A stretch of DNA of 61,015 nt from Gaiellales bacterium (lineage in GTDB: Bacteria > Actinomycetota > Thermoleophilia > BMS3ABIN01), in assembly GCA_003599855.1 (NCBI GenBank), contig QZKG01000066.1, forward strand, positions 1-61,015, in the 5' to 3' direction. Every line of letters begins with the position of its first letter. Position 1 is the first letter of the stretch. A program made the translations under genes and the position numbers. Of this stretch, positions 26,516-35,446 are shown piece by piece. The notes below the pieces were generated by a model, which worked only from the letters and a program-made list of their open reading frames with translations, was not told where the DNA came from and searched no databases.

Positions 26516-28597
26516 TTGGCATTGGAAGATTTTGTCGTTGACAATGCGGTAGCTATCGCAATCGTCGCCGGCGGACTGGCCCTGGCCTACGGAATCGCGC
26601 TGATCATGTGGATTCTCAAGCTGCCGGCCGGAGACGAGAAGATGCAGGACATCGCCGGAGCGGTACAGGAGGGCGCCAAGGCCTACCTGAACCGGCAGAC
26701 GCAGTACGTGGCGATCGTTGCCGTCGTGCTGTTTGTGGTTATCGGGTTCGGGCTTGACTGGCCCACGGCCGCGGCTTTCGCCGTCGGCGCGACCTTGTCC
26801 GCGGCCACGGGCTGGATCGGCATGATGGTCTCGGTGCGCGCCAACGTCCGCACCGCCGAAGCCGCCAAGAAGGGGATGAACCCCGGGTTCATGGTGGCCT
26901 ACCGCGGAGGCTCGGTCACCGGACTGCTAGTCGTCGGACTCGCCCTTCTGGGTGTGTCCATTTTTTATGCCATCGATACCAGCGATGATGTGATCAAGCA
27001 TCTCATCGGCCTGGGCTTCGGCGGCAGCCTCATCAGCGTCTTCGCCCGCCTCGGCGGCGGCATCTACACCAAGGCCGCCGACGTCGGAGCCGACCTCGTA
27101 GGCAAGGTGGAGGCCGGCATCCCCGAGGACGACCCGCGCAACCCGGCGGTCATCGCCGACAACGTGGGCGACAATGTCGGCGACTGCGCCGGAATGGCGG
27201 CCGACCTCTTCGAGACCTACGCGGTTACGGCGGTGGCGGTCATGCTGCTGAGCTCGCTTTACATCGATGGTTTCGAAAACGCGCTGGTCTTCCCGCTGCT
27301 CATCGGTGCCGTCTCCATCGTCGCCTCGATCATCGGCTCCTTTTTCGTGAGGATCGGTGGCAGCCAGAACATCATGGGCGCCATGTACAAGGGCCTCATC
27401 GTCAGCGGCGTTCTCGCCGCCGCCGGTTTCTGGCCGATAACCAAGTGGCTCATGGCTGATGTGCCGCGCATCAACGGCCTGATGGTCGAATGGACCGATC
27501 TCTACTGGTGCGCCATCGTCGGCCTGTTGATCACCGGCGCCATCGTCATCATCACCGAGTACTACACGGCGACCAAGTACGCGCCGGTCAAGCACATCGC
27601 CGCCGCTTCCGAGACAGGCTCGGCGACCAACATCATCGCCGGCCTCGCGGTCAGCATGAAGTCCACCGCCCTGCCGGTCATCGTCATCGCCACCGGCATC
27701 CTGGTGGCCAATGAGCTCGCCGGCCTTTACGGCATCGCCATCGCCGTCATGGCCCAGCTCTCGCTCACCGGTATCGTCGTCGCCATCGACTCTTACGGGC
27801 CGATCACCGACAACGCCGGCGGCATCGCCGAGATGGCCGAGCTGCCGGATGAAGTGCGCAACATCACCGACCCCCTGGACGCGGTGGGCAACACCACCAA
27901 GGCCGTCACCAAGGGCTATGCCATCGGCTCCGCCGGTCTGGCCGCCCTGGTCCTCTTCGCCGCCTATACCATCGACCTCGGTGAGGTCGGCGGGCTGGCC
28001 GAGTCCGTCATCGAGAAGGCGTTCGTTCTCTCCAACGCCACTGTTATCGCCGGACTCTTCATCGGCGGCCTGCTGCCCTTCGTCTTCGCGGCCCTCTGCA
28101 TGGAGGCCGTCGGCAGCGCCGGCGGCATGGTCGTGGAGGAAGTTCGGCGCCAGTTCCGCGAGATCAAGGGCATCATGGAGGGCACCGGCCGTCCCGAGTA
28201 CGGCACCTGCGTGGACATCGTCACCAAGGCAGCCCTCAGGAAGATGATGCTGCCGGCCCTCATCCCCATCAGCGCTCCCATCATCGTCGGCCTGGTCCCC
28301 AGGCTCTGGAGCGATACCATGGGTTACGAGATGCTGGGCGGCATGCTGATCGGCTCCATCGTCACCGGTCTCTTCCTGGCCATCTCCATGACCAGCGGCG
28401 GCGGCGCCTGGGATAACGCCAAGAAGCTGATCGAGGACGGCCACCACGGCGGCAAAGGCTCCGAGGCCCACGCGGCCGCGGTCACCGGCGACACCGTCGG
28501 CGATCCCTACAAGGACACCGCCGGCCCGGCCATCAACCCGATGATCAAGGTGGTCAATATCGTCGCCCTGCTCATCATCCCCTTCCTGGTGGACTAG
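26516..28597 (+). CDS. hppA: Membrane-bound H+-translocating pyrophosphatase
   Basis: A 693-residue protein with about sixteen membrane segments that couples pyrophosphate hydrolysis to ion pumping. Catalytic motifs are intact: [40 protein letters not shown] and the C-terminal [20 protein letters not shown]. The sequence [11 protein letters not shown], with lysine at about residue 462, is the form found in K+-independent H+-pumping enzymes, where K+-dependent ones have alanine. TTG 26516 fits an AAGGAG site; an earlier in-frame start at 26453 adds unconserved residues. It allows energy to be saved from biosynthetic pyrophosphate. Confidence 0.96.
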   Translation: MALEDFVVDNAVAIAIVAGGLALAYGIALIMWILKLPAGDEKMQDIAGAVQEGAKAYLNRQTQYVAIVAVVLFVVIGFGLDWPTAAAFAVGATLSAATGWIGMMVSVRANVRTAEAAKKGMNPGFMVAYRGGSVTGLLVVGLALLGVSIFYAIDTSDDVIKHLIGLGFGGSLISVFARLGGGIYTKAADVGADLVGKVEAGIPEDDPRNPAVIADNVGDNVGDCAGMAADLFETYAVTAVAVMLLSSLYIDGFENALVFPLLIGAVSIVASIIGSFFVRIGGSQNIMGAMYKGLIVSGVLAAAGFWPITKWLMADVPRINGLMVEWTDLYWCAIVGLLITGAIVIITEYYTATKYAPVKHIAAASETGSATNIIAGLAVSMKSTALPVIVIATGILVANELAGLYGIAIAVMAQLSLTGIVVAIDSYGPITDNAGGIAEMAELPDEVRNITDPLDAVGNTTKAVTKGYAIGSAGLAALVLFAAYTIDLGEVGGLAESVIEKAFVLSNATVIAGLFIGGLLPFVFAALCMEAVGSAGGMVVEEVRRQFREIKGIMEGTGRPEYGTCVDIVTKAALRKMMLPALIPISAPIIVGLVPRLWSDTMGYEMLGGMLIGSIVTGLFLAISMTSGGGAWDNAKKLIEDGHHGGKGSEAHAAAVTGDTVGDPYKDTAGPAINPMIKVVNIVALLIIPFLVD

Positions 28598-28720
28598 CAG
28601 GAGGGTCAGCAGGTAACGGCTGTGAGGCGCACTCAGGCACGCTGTCCTGGGTAGCGTCAGCGGTGCAGGGCGCGCTGTCGCGCCACCGCCGCCTGACGGC
28701 CTCATGAGACAAACACCCAG

Positions 28721-28756
28721 CAGGGGCGGGTTTCGTACCCGCCCCTGTTTCGTTCT
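28721..28756 (+). terminator. Rho-independent terminator after hppA
   Basis: An 11-bp GC-rich stem (28721-28731 with 28737-28747, loop TTCGT) followed by TTTCGTTCT. It lies 124 nt after the hppA stop; the interval between shows no other feature. Confidence 0.8.
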
Positions 28757-28898
28757 ATAATCCGCGTAATCTGTTTCCGCGGGCGGGAATGGTGGTCACG
28801 GTCGGCGGGGCAGCGCTTGACGCGGTCCCGGCGGCTCGCCTCGCTTTTGCAGGGAACAGGCGGCGCCGGACTTTATGGGTACGGGAGGCACAGAGGGC

Positions 28899-29072
28899 AT
28901 GCTGGATAAAGCGAAGACATTGACCAGCCTGGCGATACTCGTCCTGGGCCTGGCGATCACCGCCAGGTCGGTACTGGCGGCTGGTGCCTCCATGAGCGTC
29001 GGCCTGGTCGCCGGGGTGGCCTTCATGATCTACGGCGCCGTCAGGCTGTATTATTTCCGGAAGGCTTCCTAG
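28899..29072 (+). CDS. Small membrane protein preceding the APC permease
   Basis: A 57-residue protein with two hydrophobic segments (TLTSLAILVLGLAITARSVL and MSVGLVAGVAFMIYGAVRLY). ATG 28899 has a GGGAGG ten bases upstream; ATG 28875 would add eight residues. Its stop codon is directly followed by the ATG of the APC permease, so the two are translated together and may form one complex. No known family recognised. Confidence 0.6.
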   Translation: MLDKAKTLTSLAILVLGLAITARSVLAAGASMSVGLVAGVAFMIYGAVRLYYFRKAS

Positions 29073-31118
29073 ATGGCGCGCCGCCGCTTCCGCACGATAC
29101 TCGAGCTGGAACGGGTGCTGGGCTGGCCCGCGCTCTACTCCACCGCCTACGGCAATGTCGGCTCTTCGATCTACTACGCCCTCGGCGTCGTGGCGGCCTT
29201 TGCCCTGGGGCTCTCGCCGGTCGTCTTCATGATCGCCGGCCTGGTCTTCGCGCTGACCTCGTTCTCCTATGCCGAGGCCACCGCCGCCGTGCCCGAGGCC
29301 GGCGGCTCTTCGAGCTTCGCCCGGCGCGCCTTCAATGAGATGGTCAGTTTCGGCGACGGCTGGGCCCTGATGCTCGACTACATCATCACCATCGCCATCT
29401 CGGCTTTCTTCGTGCCCAACTACCTGGCGGTGTTCTTCCCGGTGCTCAAGACCTGGCCGGCCAATACCGTCGGGGGGATAGTCGTCATACTGCTGCTGGT
29501 CATCACCAACATCGTCGGGGTCAAGGAGGCGGCCGGCCTCAACATCACCCTGGCGGTGCTGGACCTCCTGACACAGCTTTTCCTCATCGCCGTGGGCCTG
29601 CTGCTGCTCTTCAGTCCGGAGATGCTCATCGAGAACGTGCACTGGGGCGTCGCGCCCACCTGGGGGCAGCTGCTCTTCGGCATCTCCATCGCCATGATCG
29701 CCTACACGGGCATTGAGACGGTCTCCAACCTCGCTGGCGAGGCCAAGGAGCCTGGCAAGGACGTACCCAAGTCCATCATCATGGTGTTGATCACGGTCCT
29801 CGTGATGTACGCCTCCATCTCCGTCATCGCCCTGAGCATCATGCCGGTGAAGGAGGTCGTGATCGACAAAAAAACGGACGAGGTGATCGCTGAAGTGGCC
29901 GAGGACGGCAGCATCTTCGCCGTCGACAAGGAAGGCAAGGCGATCGAGGAGGAGGCCGGACGGTTCTCTTCACCGGAAGTCTTCGTCACACCCGAGGGCG
30001 AAGAGGTCGCAGCCGAGAAGATCTGGGCCACCGACCTGTCCACGAAATGGCTGGAAGACCCCGTCATGGGCATCGTCAAGGACGATGCGCGGGGCCTGGC
30101 CAGCCGTTTGCCGACCCTGGCGAAGGTCCTGGCTGTCTGGGTCGGCATCCTGGCGGCGACGATCCTGCTTATCGCCACCAATGCCGGCATCCTGGGCATC
30201 TCGCGCCTCACCTTCTCCATGGGCAAGTACAAGCAGCTGCCGCCGCGCTTCGCCAAGCTCCAGCCACGCTTCAAAACGCCATATATGGCGATCCTGTTCG
30301 CCGGCGCAGTGGCGGCGGTCCTGATCCTGCCTGGACGGGTCGATCTGCTGGCGGATCTCTACAGCTTTGGCGCCATGCTCGGTTTCACCTCGGCGCATTT
30401 ATCGGTCATCATGCTGCGCATCAAGGAGCCGGACCTGGAGCGCCCCTTCAAGGCGCCGCTCAACTTCCGTTTCCGCGGGGTGGAGCTGCCGCTAACGGCG
30501 ATCATCGGCGGCATCGCCACCTTCTCGGTCTGGGTCATCGTGGTAGTGACGCATACAGCCGGCCGCTACGTCGGCTTCACCTGGCTGGCCATCGGCCTCG
30601 CCGTCTATGTCTGGTACCGGCGTTCCCAGCACCTGCCGCTGGTCAAGACGATCGAGCTGGAAGAGCCGGTGACGCTGAAGTACGCTGATGTGGAGTACGA
30701 GAACATCCTGGTGCCCATCGTCGGCAACACCATCTCCCGGGAGGCGATGGTGATGGCTTGTGAGCTGGCGTCCGAAGAGGGTTCGTCTATCTATGCCCTC
30801 CATGTTATCGAGGTGCCGATGAACCGGCCGCTGGAGGAGCTGCTGCCTGAGGAAGCCGAACTGGCCGGGACCCTGCTGGCCGAGGCCAAGGAGGTGGCGG
30901 CGGAGTTCGGCGTCAAGCTCTACCCCAAGATCGTGCCGGGGCGCAACGTCGGCCGGGTCATAGTCGATGAGGCCATAGACAAAAAATCGCAGATTGTTAT
31001 GATAGGTACCGAGCGCAAGCGCCGGGCAGGCGACCGTTTCTTCGGTCATACCGTCGAGTATGTCCTCAGGAAGGCTCCCTGCAAGGTGCTGGTGGTGTCG
31101 GCGGAGAAGACCGCGTGA
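29073..31118 (+). CDS. APC-superfamily permease with C-terminal USP domain
   Basis: A 681-residue protein. Residues 1-520 are a 12-helix APC-type transporter (start: GWPALYSTAYGNVGSSIYYA). It has an unusual hydrophilic insert near residues 260-340 between membrane segments. Residues 535-680 are a universal-stress-protein domain (YENILVPIVGNTISREAMVM, then IVMIGTERKRRAGDRFFGHT). Fusions of this type occur in amino-acid permeases and in the K+ importer KimA. Two stand-alone RCK/TrkA-type proteins follow, which favours a link to potassium or to membrane-potential control. The substrate is not certain. Confidence 0.8.
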   Translation: MARRRFRTILELERVLGWPALYSTAYGNVGSSIYYALGVVAAFALGLSPVVFMIAGLVFALTSFSYAEATAAVPEAGGSSSFARRAFNEMVSFGDGWALMLDYIITIAISAFFVPNYLAVFFPVLKTWPANTVGGIVVILLLVITNIVGVKEAAGLNITLAVLDLLTQLFLIAVGLLLLFSPEMLIENVHWGVAPTWGQLLFGISIAMIAYTGIETVSNLAGEAKEPGKDVPKSIIMVLITVLVMYASISVIALSIMPVKEVVIDKKTDEVIAEVAEDGSIFAVDKEGKAIEEEAGRFSSPEVFVTPEGEEVAAEKIWATDLSTKWLEDPVMGIVKDDARGLASRLPTLAKVLAVWVGILAATILLIATNAGILGISRLTFSMGKYKQLPPRFAKLQPRFKTPYMAILFAGAVAAVLILPGRVDLLADLYSFGAMLGFTSAHLSVIMLRIKEPDLERPFKAPLNFRFRGVELPLTAIIGGIATFSVWVIVVVTHTAGRYVGFTWLAIGLAVYVWYRRSQHLPLVKTIELEEPVTLKYADVEYENILVPIVGNTISREAMVMACELASEEGSSIYALHVIEVPMNRPLEELLPEEAELAGTLLAEAKEVAAEFGVKLYPKIVPGRNVGRVIVDEAIDKKSQIVMIGTERKRRAGDRFFGHTVEYVLRKAPCKVLVVSAEKTA

Positions 31119-31209
31119 GGCGGGGCGCGAGAGCGTTACGAAGGACCTCGCCGGGCGTGTCTGTCCCGGCGGAGTGTAAACGATATCGAATCAGGACCGG
31201 AGTGAGAAC

Positions 31210-31626
31210 ATGTATGTAGTGATTATCGGATGCGGCCGGGTAGGGTCGGCCCTGGCGCTGAGCCTGGTCGAGGATGGTCACCAGGTCGGCATCGTCGATG
31301 AGGACCGCGACGTGCTGCTCCGGGTGGGCGAGGACTTCCCGGCGGAGTTCGTCCACGGGGTCGGTATCGACATCAGGGCGCTGGAGGCCATCGGCACGGA
31401 CCGGGCGGACGCCTTCGTGGCAGCCACCGACGGCGACAACACCAATATCGTCGCGGCTCAGCTGGCCCGGGAGCGCTTCGGCGTCAAGTGCGTCATCAGC
31501 CGCGTCTACGACCCGCACCGGGCGAGGTTCTTCCGGGAAAAACTGAAGATCCGCACTATCTGTCCGACCCAGGACACCATCGACCTGCTGGCGGACGCAG
31601 TGAAGAAATGCGAGGTGGATCTATGA
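31210..31626 (+). CDS. RCK/TrkA-type NAD-binding protein, first copy
   Basis: A 138-residue single-domain protein with the Rossmann motif GCGRVGSALALSLVEDGHQV and VDEDRD at the end of the second strand, typical of RCK/KTN domains that gate potassium channels and Trk/Ktr transporters by binding NAD(H) or ATP. It lacks the C-terminal TrkA-C domain. Its stop overlaps the start of the second copy (ATGA), so the two are likely made as a pair. Confidence 0.88.
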   Translation: MYVVIIGCGRVGSALALSLVEDGHQVGIVDEDRDVLLRVGEDFPAEFVHGVGIDIRALEAIGTDRADAFVAATDGDNTNIVAAQLARERFGVKCVISRVYDPHRARFFREKLKIRTICPTQDTIDLLADAVKKCEVDL

Positions 31627-32291
31627 TGTTCGCGGTGATAGCCGGCGGGGGCAAGGCCGGCTACAGTCTGGGCCGGCTGCTGCACGAGCGCGGCTACGAG
31701 GTCGCCATAATCGAGCAGAACCGTGACCGCCATCGGCGTCTGGCTCAGGAGTTCGAGCACGCGGTGGTGCTCGGTGACGCCACGGAGATATTCATCCTGG
31801 AGCGGGCGGGAATCGGCCGCGCCGACGTGGTCGTGGCGGTCACAGGCGACGATGAGGACAACATCATCATCAGCCAGGTGGCAATGCACAAGTACGGGGT
31901 GAAGAAGGTCATCGCCCGGGTCAACAACCCCGAGAACCAGGAGGCCTTCGACATCCTCGGCGTGACCAACACGGTTTCGCCTACCAACTCGCTGCTGTCA
32001 CTGGTGGAGCACGAGATGCCCTCTCACAAGCTGGTCCATCTGCTCAACCTGCGCAAGGAGAACCTGGAGATCGTCGAGATCATGCTGGAGGCGGGCTCAC
32101 CCATCGAGGGCAAGCGTCTCGACGGGATCAACCTGCCGGCGGGGGTGCTGCTCATCTCCATCCTGCGGGATTCCAAAGCGCTGGTGCCCCAGGGCCCGAC
32201 GGTGCTCAACGCCGGCGACCAGGTGCTGGCCATCCTCGAGCCTGGCAGGGAGGATGAGCTGGCGCGGATGTTCCTCAAGGAGCAGGGCTGA
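31623..32291 (+). CDS. trkA: RCK/TrkA protein with TrkA-C domain, second copy
   Basis: A 222-residue protein. Residues 1-130 form the RCK-N Rossmann domain (VIAGGGKAGYSLGRLLHERG, then IIEQNRDRHRRL) and residues 140-222 form a TrkA-C ligand domain (VEIMLEAGSPIEGKRLDGIN, LPAGVLLISILRDS). The start overlaps the preceding gene. No TrkH/KtrB channel subunit is present in the window. The nearest membrane partner is the APC-USP permease upstream, so this pair may regulate that transporter or a Trk channel coded elsewhere. Confidence 0.9.
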   Translation: MMFAVIAGGGKAGYSLGRLLHERGYEVAIIEQNRDRHRRLAQEFEHAVVLGDATEIFILERAGIGRADVVVAVTGDDEDNIIISQVAMHKYGVKKVIARVNNPENQEAFDILGVTNTVSPTNSLLSLVEHEMPSHKLVHLLNLRKENLEIVEIMLEAGSPIEGKRLDGINLPAGVLLISILRDSKALVPQGPTVLNAGDQVLAILEPGREDELARMFLKEQG

Positions 32292-32333
32292 CGCCCACCG
32301 CCCGGGGGTGATCCTTTCCGGGTAGACCCGGAC

Positions 32334-32364
32334 AGGAAAAAAGCACCATCTCGCGCCGGTGCTT
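32334..32364 (-). terminator. Rho-independent terminator of the DUF1858 gene
   Basis: On the minus strand a 7-bp stem AAGCACC (32364-32358) with GGTGCTT (32347-32341) is followed by a run of Ts (positions 32342-32337). It lies 45 nt beyond the DUF1858 stop codon. Confidence 0.65.
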
Positions 32365-32408
32365 CATTTCCCCAGTCGAGGATTCAGAAAATCTGTGTCC
32401 AGGTCAGT

Positions 32409-32630
32409 TTATTCCTGCCCGGTGAGTTCTTTTAGCTCCTTGATGATCACCTCGGCGTCGATGCCATGCATCGTCGAGCCGAAGTTGATGGATTCCATCC
32501 TGATGCCGGGGCAGGTAAAGCAGCCGTTGCCGAAGTACTTCTCAATGACCTCGGCGCCTCCCGCCACGTGCTCCACGATATCGCCCAGGATGGTGTCGCC
32601 GTTGATGACTATGTCCTGCGTCTCGCTCAT
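32409..32630 (-). CDS. DUF1858 / hybrid-cluster-associated redox disulfide protein
   Basis: A 73-residue protein with C37-x2-C40 (NGCFTCPGIRMESINFG) and the surrounding HGIDAEVIIKEL, matching the DUF1858 family, often found beside hybrid-cluster (prismane) proteins and nitrosative-stress genes. ATG 32630 has a GGAGGGG ribosome-binding site. A perfect CRP-type palindrome lies 119 nt upstream (32749-32764) with an AT patch in between. The call suggests thiol-disulfide redox chemistry in an anaerobic stress response. Confidence 0.8.
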   Translation of the reverse strand: MSETQDIVINGDTILGDIVEHVAGGAEVIEKYFGNGCFTCPGIRMESINFGSTMHGIDAEVIIKELKELTGQE

Positions 32631-32748
32631 GGTCCCCTCCCTTGATACGGTCGCCGCTTTTAAATCCGGCTCCGTTTTTCCATAAAAGTGTATATGGCAA
32701 TCATGCCCTTTGTCGGCGTGATTAACCATGACTGCCCTCACCGGCGGG

Positions 32749-32764
32749 TGTGATGTTGGTCACA
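32749..32764 (-). promoter_or_regulatory. CRP/FNR-family operator upstream of the DUF1858 gene
   Basis: TGTGA-TGTTGG-TCACA is a perfect match to the CRP consensus half-sites. On the minus strand a TTAATC (32725-32720) lies about 31 bp from the centre, so the site would sit near -41, a class II activation position. A near copy lies at 41816-41831. Confidence 0.7.
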
Positions 32765-32783
32765 TATCACCCGCAGCACGGCT

Positions 32784-32818
32784 TGTCATCCTGAGGAGCC
32801 GCAGGCGACGCAGGATCC
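32784..32818 (+). repeat. Dispersed intergenic repeat, copy 1
   Basis: TGTCATCCTGAGGAG followed by a GC-rich link and GCGACGCAGGATCC. Two further copies lie at 37082-37125 and 37220-37264. This resembles the TGTCATCCTGAGGAG...GGATCC elements seen between genes in several bacterial phyla. Confidence 0.7.
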
Positions 32819-32873
32819 GCTGTGACAGGCAGAACCGTGGCGACTGACAGGACATTGCGTAACGAATAACCAA

Positions 32874-32901
32874 GGGCGGCGCCGCGAAAGCGGCGCCGCC
32901 C
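32874..32901 (-). terminator. Strong hairpin after the exported rhodanese-like gene
   Basis: A 12-bp perfect GC stem (32874-32885 with 32890-32901) closed by a GAAA tetraloop, 58 nt beyond the stop codon of the minus-strand gene ending at 32960. On the minus strand it is followed by TTGGTTATTCG, a weak U-tract. Confidence 0.5.
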
Positions 32902-32959
32902 CGTCTGTCACTTCATTCGGCGGACGCGCCCCGTAAGGCGCGAGCGCTATCTGTCGCCG

Positions 32960-35005
32960 TTACGGCGTCGGTATCGGCAGGCCGGCCACTTCGTTGAAGC
33001 TGTCCCTGAACAGCACCCGCTGGGTGACAAGCAGCTTCTGGCCGCCGGTTGCGTCAACCAGCACCGGACCGGAATTGGTGGTAGCGGCTACCTTCACCGG
33101 GACCACCGTGCCCGCCGGCACGTTGACCGGCGACTCGGCGATGGCGGCGCCGTCGATGGTGATGGCAACCGACGCGTCCGTCGTGTCGGGGTTCGCTATC
33201 ACGATCCAGGCGCCGTTCACGCCCCAGGCCTTGGTATTGTCGTACCAGGGGAAGTGCCACGTGTCGCTGAGGTCATCCCACTCGGTGGCGATGTACTCGT
33301 TGAACGTGTTCTTGAAGATGGCACGCTGGCTGACCACGAGGTCATTCCCGGCTGTCTTGCAGCCGAAGCAGATGACCTCTACCATGCCGTCGTTCAGGTT
33401 CGGGTACCGCTGGAACCAGCTGTCGCCGGCGGCGATAGCGGCGTTGGCGCCCTTGATGACGCCGTCGACCCGCAGCTCGACATCGACCGCGCTGCCGCTG
33501 ACGTTGCCCACGACTACCCAGCTGCCCATCCAGCCCCAGATGGAAGTGTCGTCATACCAGGGCATGTAGTACACGTTGTCGGTGGTGTGGTTGATGGTCC
33601 GGTTGACAGTCACGCTGCCTTCCGAGGTAGGCGTGCCGCCGTTCGCCTGGCCGTCGTACGAGGAGACGCGATAGTAGATCCTGGCCCCCGGCGCCTGGCC
33701 CGTGATCGTCATCGAGTGGGCCGCGTGCAGCACAGTGTCATTGACCTTGGTGTAGGGTCCGCCCTCGGTCAGAGACCACTCCAGCACGCTGGTTGCGGGC
33801 TCATCGGTGCTCCAGGTGATCGTGGCGCCGTCAATAGTGCCCGTGGCTGCCACGTTGGAGATCACCGGGGCGGTGAAGTCGACTGGCGTCGTCACTTGCG
33901 CATATGGTCCAGGCCCGGTGAACTTCTCATCCTGACCATTGTTGTAGTTGGGCAGGCCCCACTGCAGGAACGCCGAGTCGTATCCCAGCATCTCGGCGCC
34001 AGTGGCGATCATGCCGGCGGTATGCTGTGTGCGATTGACGAACAGCTTCTTGGTGCCGGCGGGGTCAAGATTGTTCAGTCCAGTGGTGAAGGCAGTGTCG
34101 ATCGGTATGCTGAGATCGTTTCCTGCGCCGCCGCCGTCAACTGTCTCAGTGATGGTCGCCGGGCGCAGGTCTACGGCCTGGTAAGTAGAGAGCGGTGGGT
34201 TAGCACCGTTGCCCACGTTGCCGCCCGTAGTGGACAGCGCCCACTCGGCCACGCAGCGGACCAGCTCGGTTGTCGGCGTGCTTCCGGCGCAGGCATCAGC
34301 GGCGGGTCCGGTACCGTCGGAATAGGGGCCGCCGGAGGCTCCCGGTGCCACCATCGTGTTGGTGTTGGAGTAGGTTTTACTGCCGGTGGGGCCCCAGCCG
34401 TAGCGTCCCCACTTGAACGCCAGCACTTTTGGCGGCGTCGAACCACCCAGCCCGCCTGCGTAGGATACCGCCGCCAGGCCGCCGGCTGCCGCTGATTCGG
34501 TATGGCCGGTAGCGCAGTAGACGACGACATCGGTGCTGAACCCGGCCGCCTCATGGGCGTCTACCCGGCCTGCGATCTGATTAACGGAAGTTGTACCGAG
34601 GGTCGGTCCTGTCGTGGTAGTCACTGATCCGTTCCAGTAACTCCGTGAAGACGTCGCCGGGATCCAGGTTGCCTGGTTCTCAAGCACGTCCACCAGAACC
34701 GGAGCGTTGGCGGCATCGTCACCCTCACCCAGGTATATTCCGTCGTTGTTGGAGTCTATCTGGGTCTTCAGGGTGGCGGCGTCGGTGATGAACCCGGACT
34801 CGCCTCCCACGGAGTCATACTGGTACTGCGCTGCGACGAAGTCCTCCAGCGCCTGGCGCACGTATTCCCACTCGGACGCGCTCAGCGCCTGGGCGTCCTC
34901 CTGCGACGACAGGAAGATCGCCGTGAAGGCGCTCATGGCCACCAGCAGGGTGATGAGCGCCGCGACCGTGACACGGCCCACCTGCCGTCTTCTCTTCTTG
35001 CTCAT
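32960..35005 (-). CDS. Exported multidomain protein: rhodanese, fibronectin-like and tandem C-terminal domains
   Basis: A 681-residue protein starting MSKKRRRQVGRVTVAALITL, a Sec signal peptide. Residues 40-400 include a rhodanese-like domain with active-loop VVYCATGHTESAAAG and a split second region. A fibronectin type III-like domain follows near APVISNVAATGTIDGATITW. The C terminus has two copies of a domain of about 100 residues (YYMPWYDD...SQRAIFKNTFNE and HFPWYDNT...TQRVLFRDSFNE). ATG 35005 has AAGGAG; the frame extends upstream to 35218 without homology. Probably cell-surface sulfur-transfer or adhesion protein; no partner gene is visible. Confidence 0.72.
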   Translation of the reverse strand: MSKKRRRQVGRVTVAALITLLVAMSAFTAIFLSSQEDAQALSASEWEYVRQALEDFVAAQYQYDSVGGESGFITDAATLKTQIDSNNDGIYLGEGDDAANAPVLVDVLENQATWIPATSSRSYWNGSVTTTTGPTLGTTSVNQIAGRVDAHEAAGFSTDVVVYCATGHTESAAAGGLAAVSYAGGLGGSTPPKVLAFKWGRYGWGPTGSKTYSNTNTMVAPGASGGPYSDGTGPAADACAGSTPTTELVRCVAEWALSTTGGNVGNGANPPLSTYQAVDLRPATITETVDGGGAGNDLSIPIDTAFTTGLNNLDPAGTKKLFVNRTQHTAGMIATGAEMLGYDSAFLQWGLPNYNNGQDEKFTGPGPYAQVTTPVDFTAPVISNVAATGTIDGATITWSTDEPATSVLEWSLTEGGPYTKVNDTVLHAAHSMTITGQAPGARIYYRVSSYDGQANGGTPTSEGSVTVNRTINHTTDNVYYMPWYDDTSIWGWMGSWVVVGNVSGSAVDVELRVDGVIKGANAAIAAGDSWFQRYPNLNDGMVEVICFGCKTAGNDLVVSQRAIFKNTFNEYIATEWDDLSDTWHFPWYDNTKAWGVNGAWIVIANPDTTDASVAITIDGAAIAESPVNVPAGTVVPVKVAATTNSGPVLVDATGGQKLLVTQRVLFRDSFNEVAGLPIPTP

Positions 35006-35446
35006 GTAAGCTCCTTTCACTACCGGTTTTTTACAGATGATGCGTAAGGGTGATTGAGTTACAGGACAGGATTTCCAAGCCTTGCGGTGGCGTGAATATC
35101 GCCTGGAGTCGGATGTTCCGGGAGGTTTTACTATCCACTCATCATGAATCGGTCGCCCTGTGAAGTCAGCCCCCTGTGTTCGCATCATTGCCCTGGTCCC
35201 CTGGGCAACATATATCAAATCCTATTTGTAAGCGAAGGTCAAGGACGGGGGCGCGGTTCACTTTGTAATCTTTTCAGAGGCCAGGGTGTTTCAAGAAGCG
35301 GCCGAGGATAGCGGCTGGAAACGCGTGTTCCTTAATGCGGTCGGGCACAAATATCGAAGGAGGCAGACGACGCAGGCGATTCAACACGGGTGAAAACAGG
35401 CTGGTCCAGAGGTGCCTCGCCGGCTGACCGGCGCCTGGCGTGTGTC
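35006..35446 (-). other. Intergenic region upstream of the exported rhodanese-like gene
   Basis: About 440 nt without a gene. On the minus strand TTGACC (35247-35242) is followed by AT-rich TTTGATATATG, a possible promoter that would give an approximately 200-nt leader to the gene starting at 35005. No riboswitch family was recognised in this leader. Confidence 0.35.

Noticed and set aside
26927..28705. 592-codon open frame on the minus strand
   Set aside because: Antisense to hppA, with low-complexity D/G/H-rich translation; an artefact of GC bias.
28598..28720. Possible gene between hppA and its terminator
   Set aside because: No start with ribosome-binding site and no plausible translation; regarded as 3' untranslated region.
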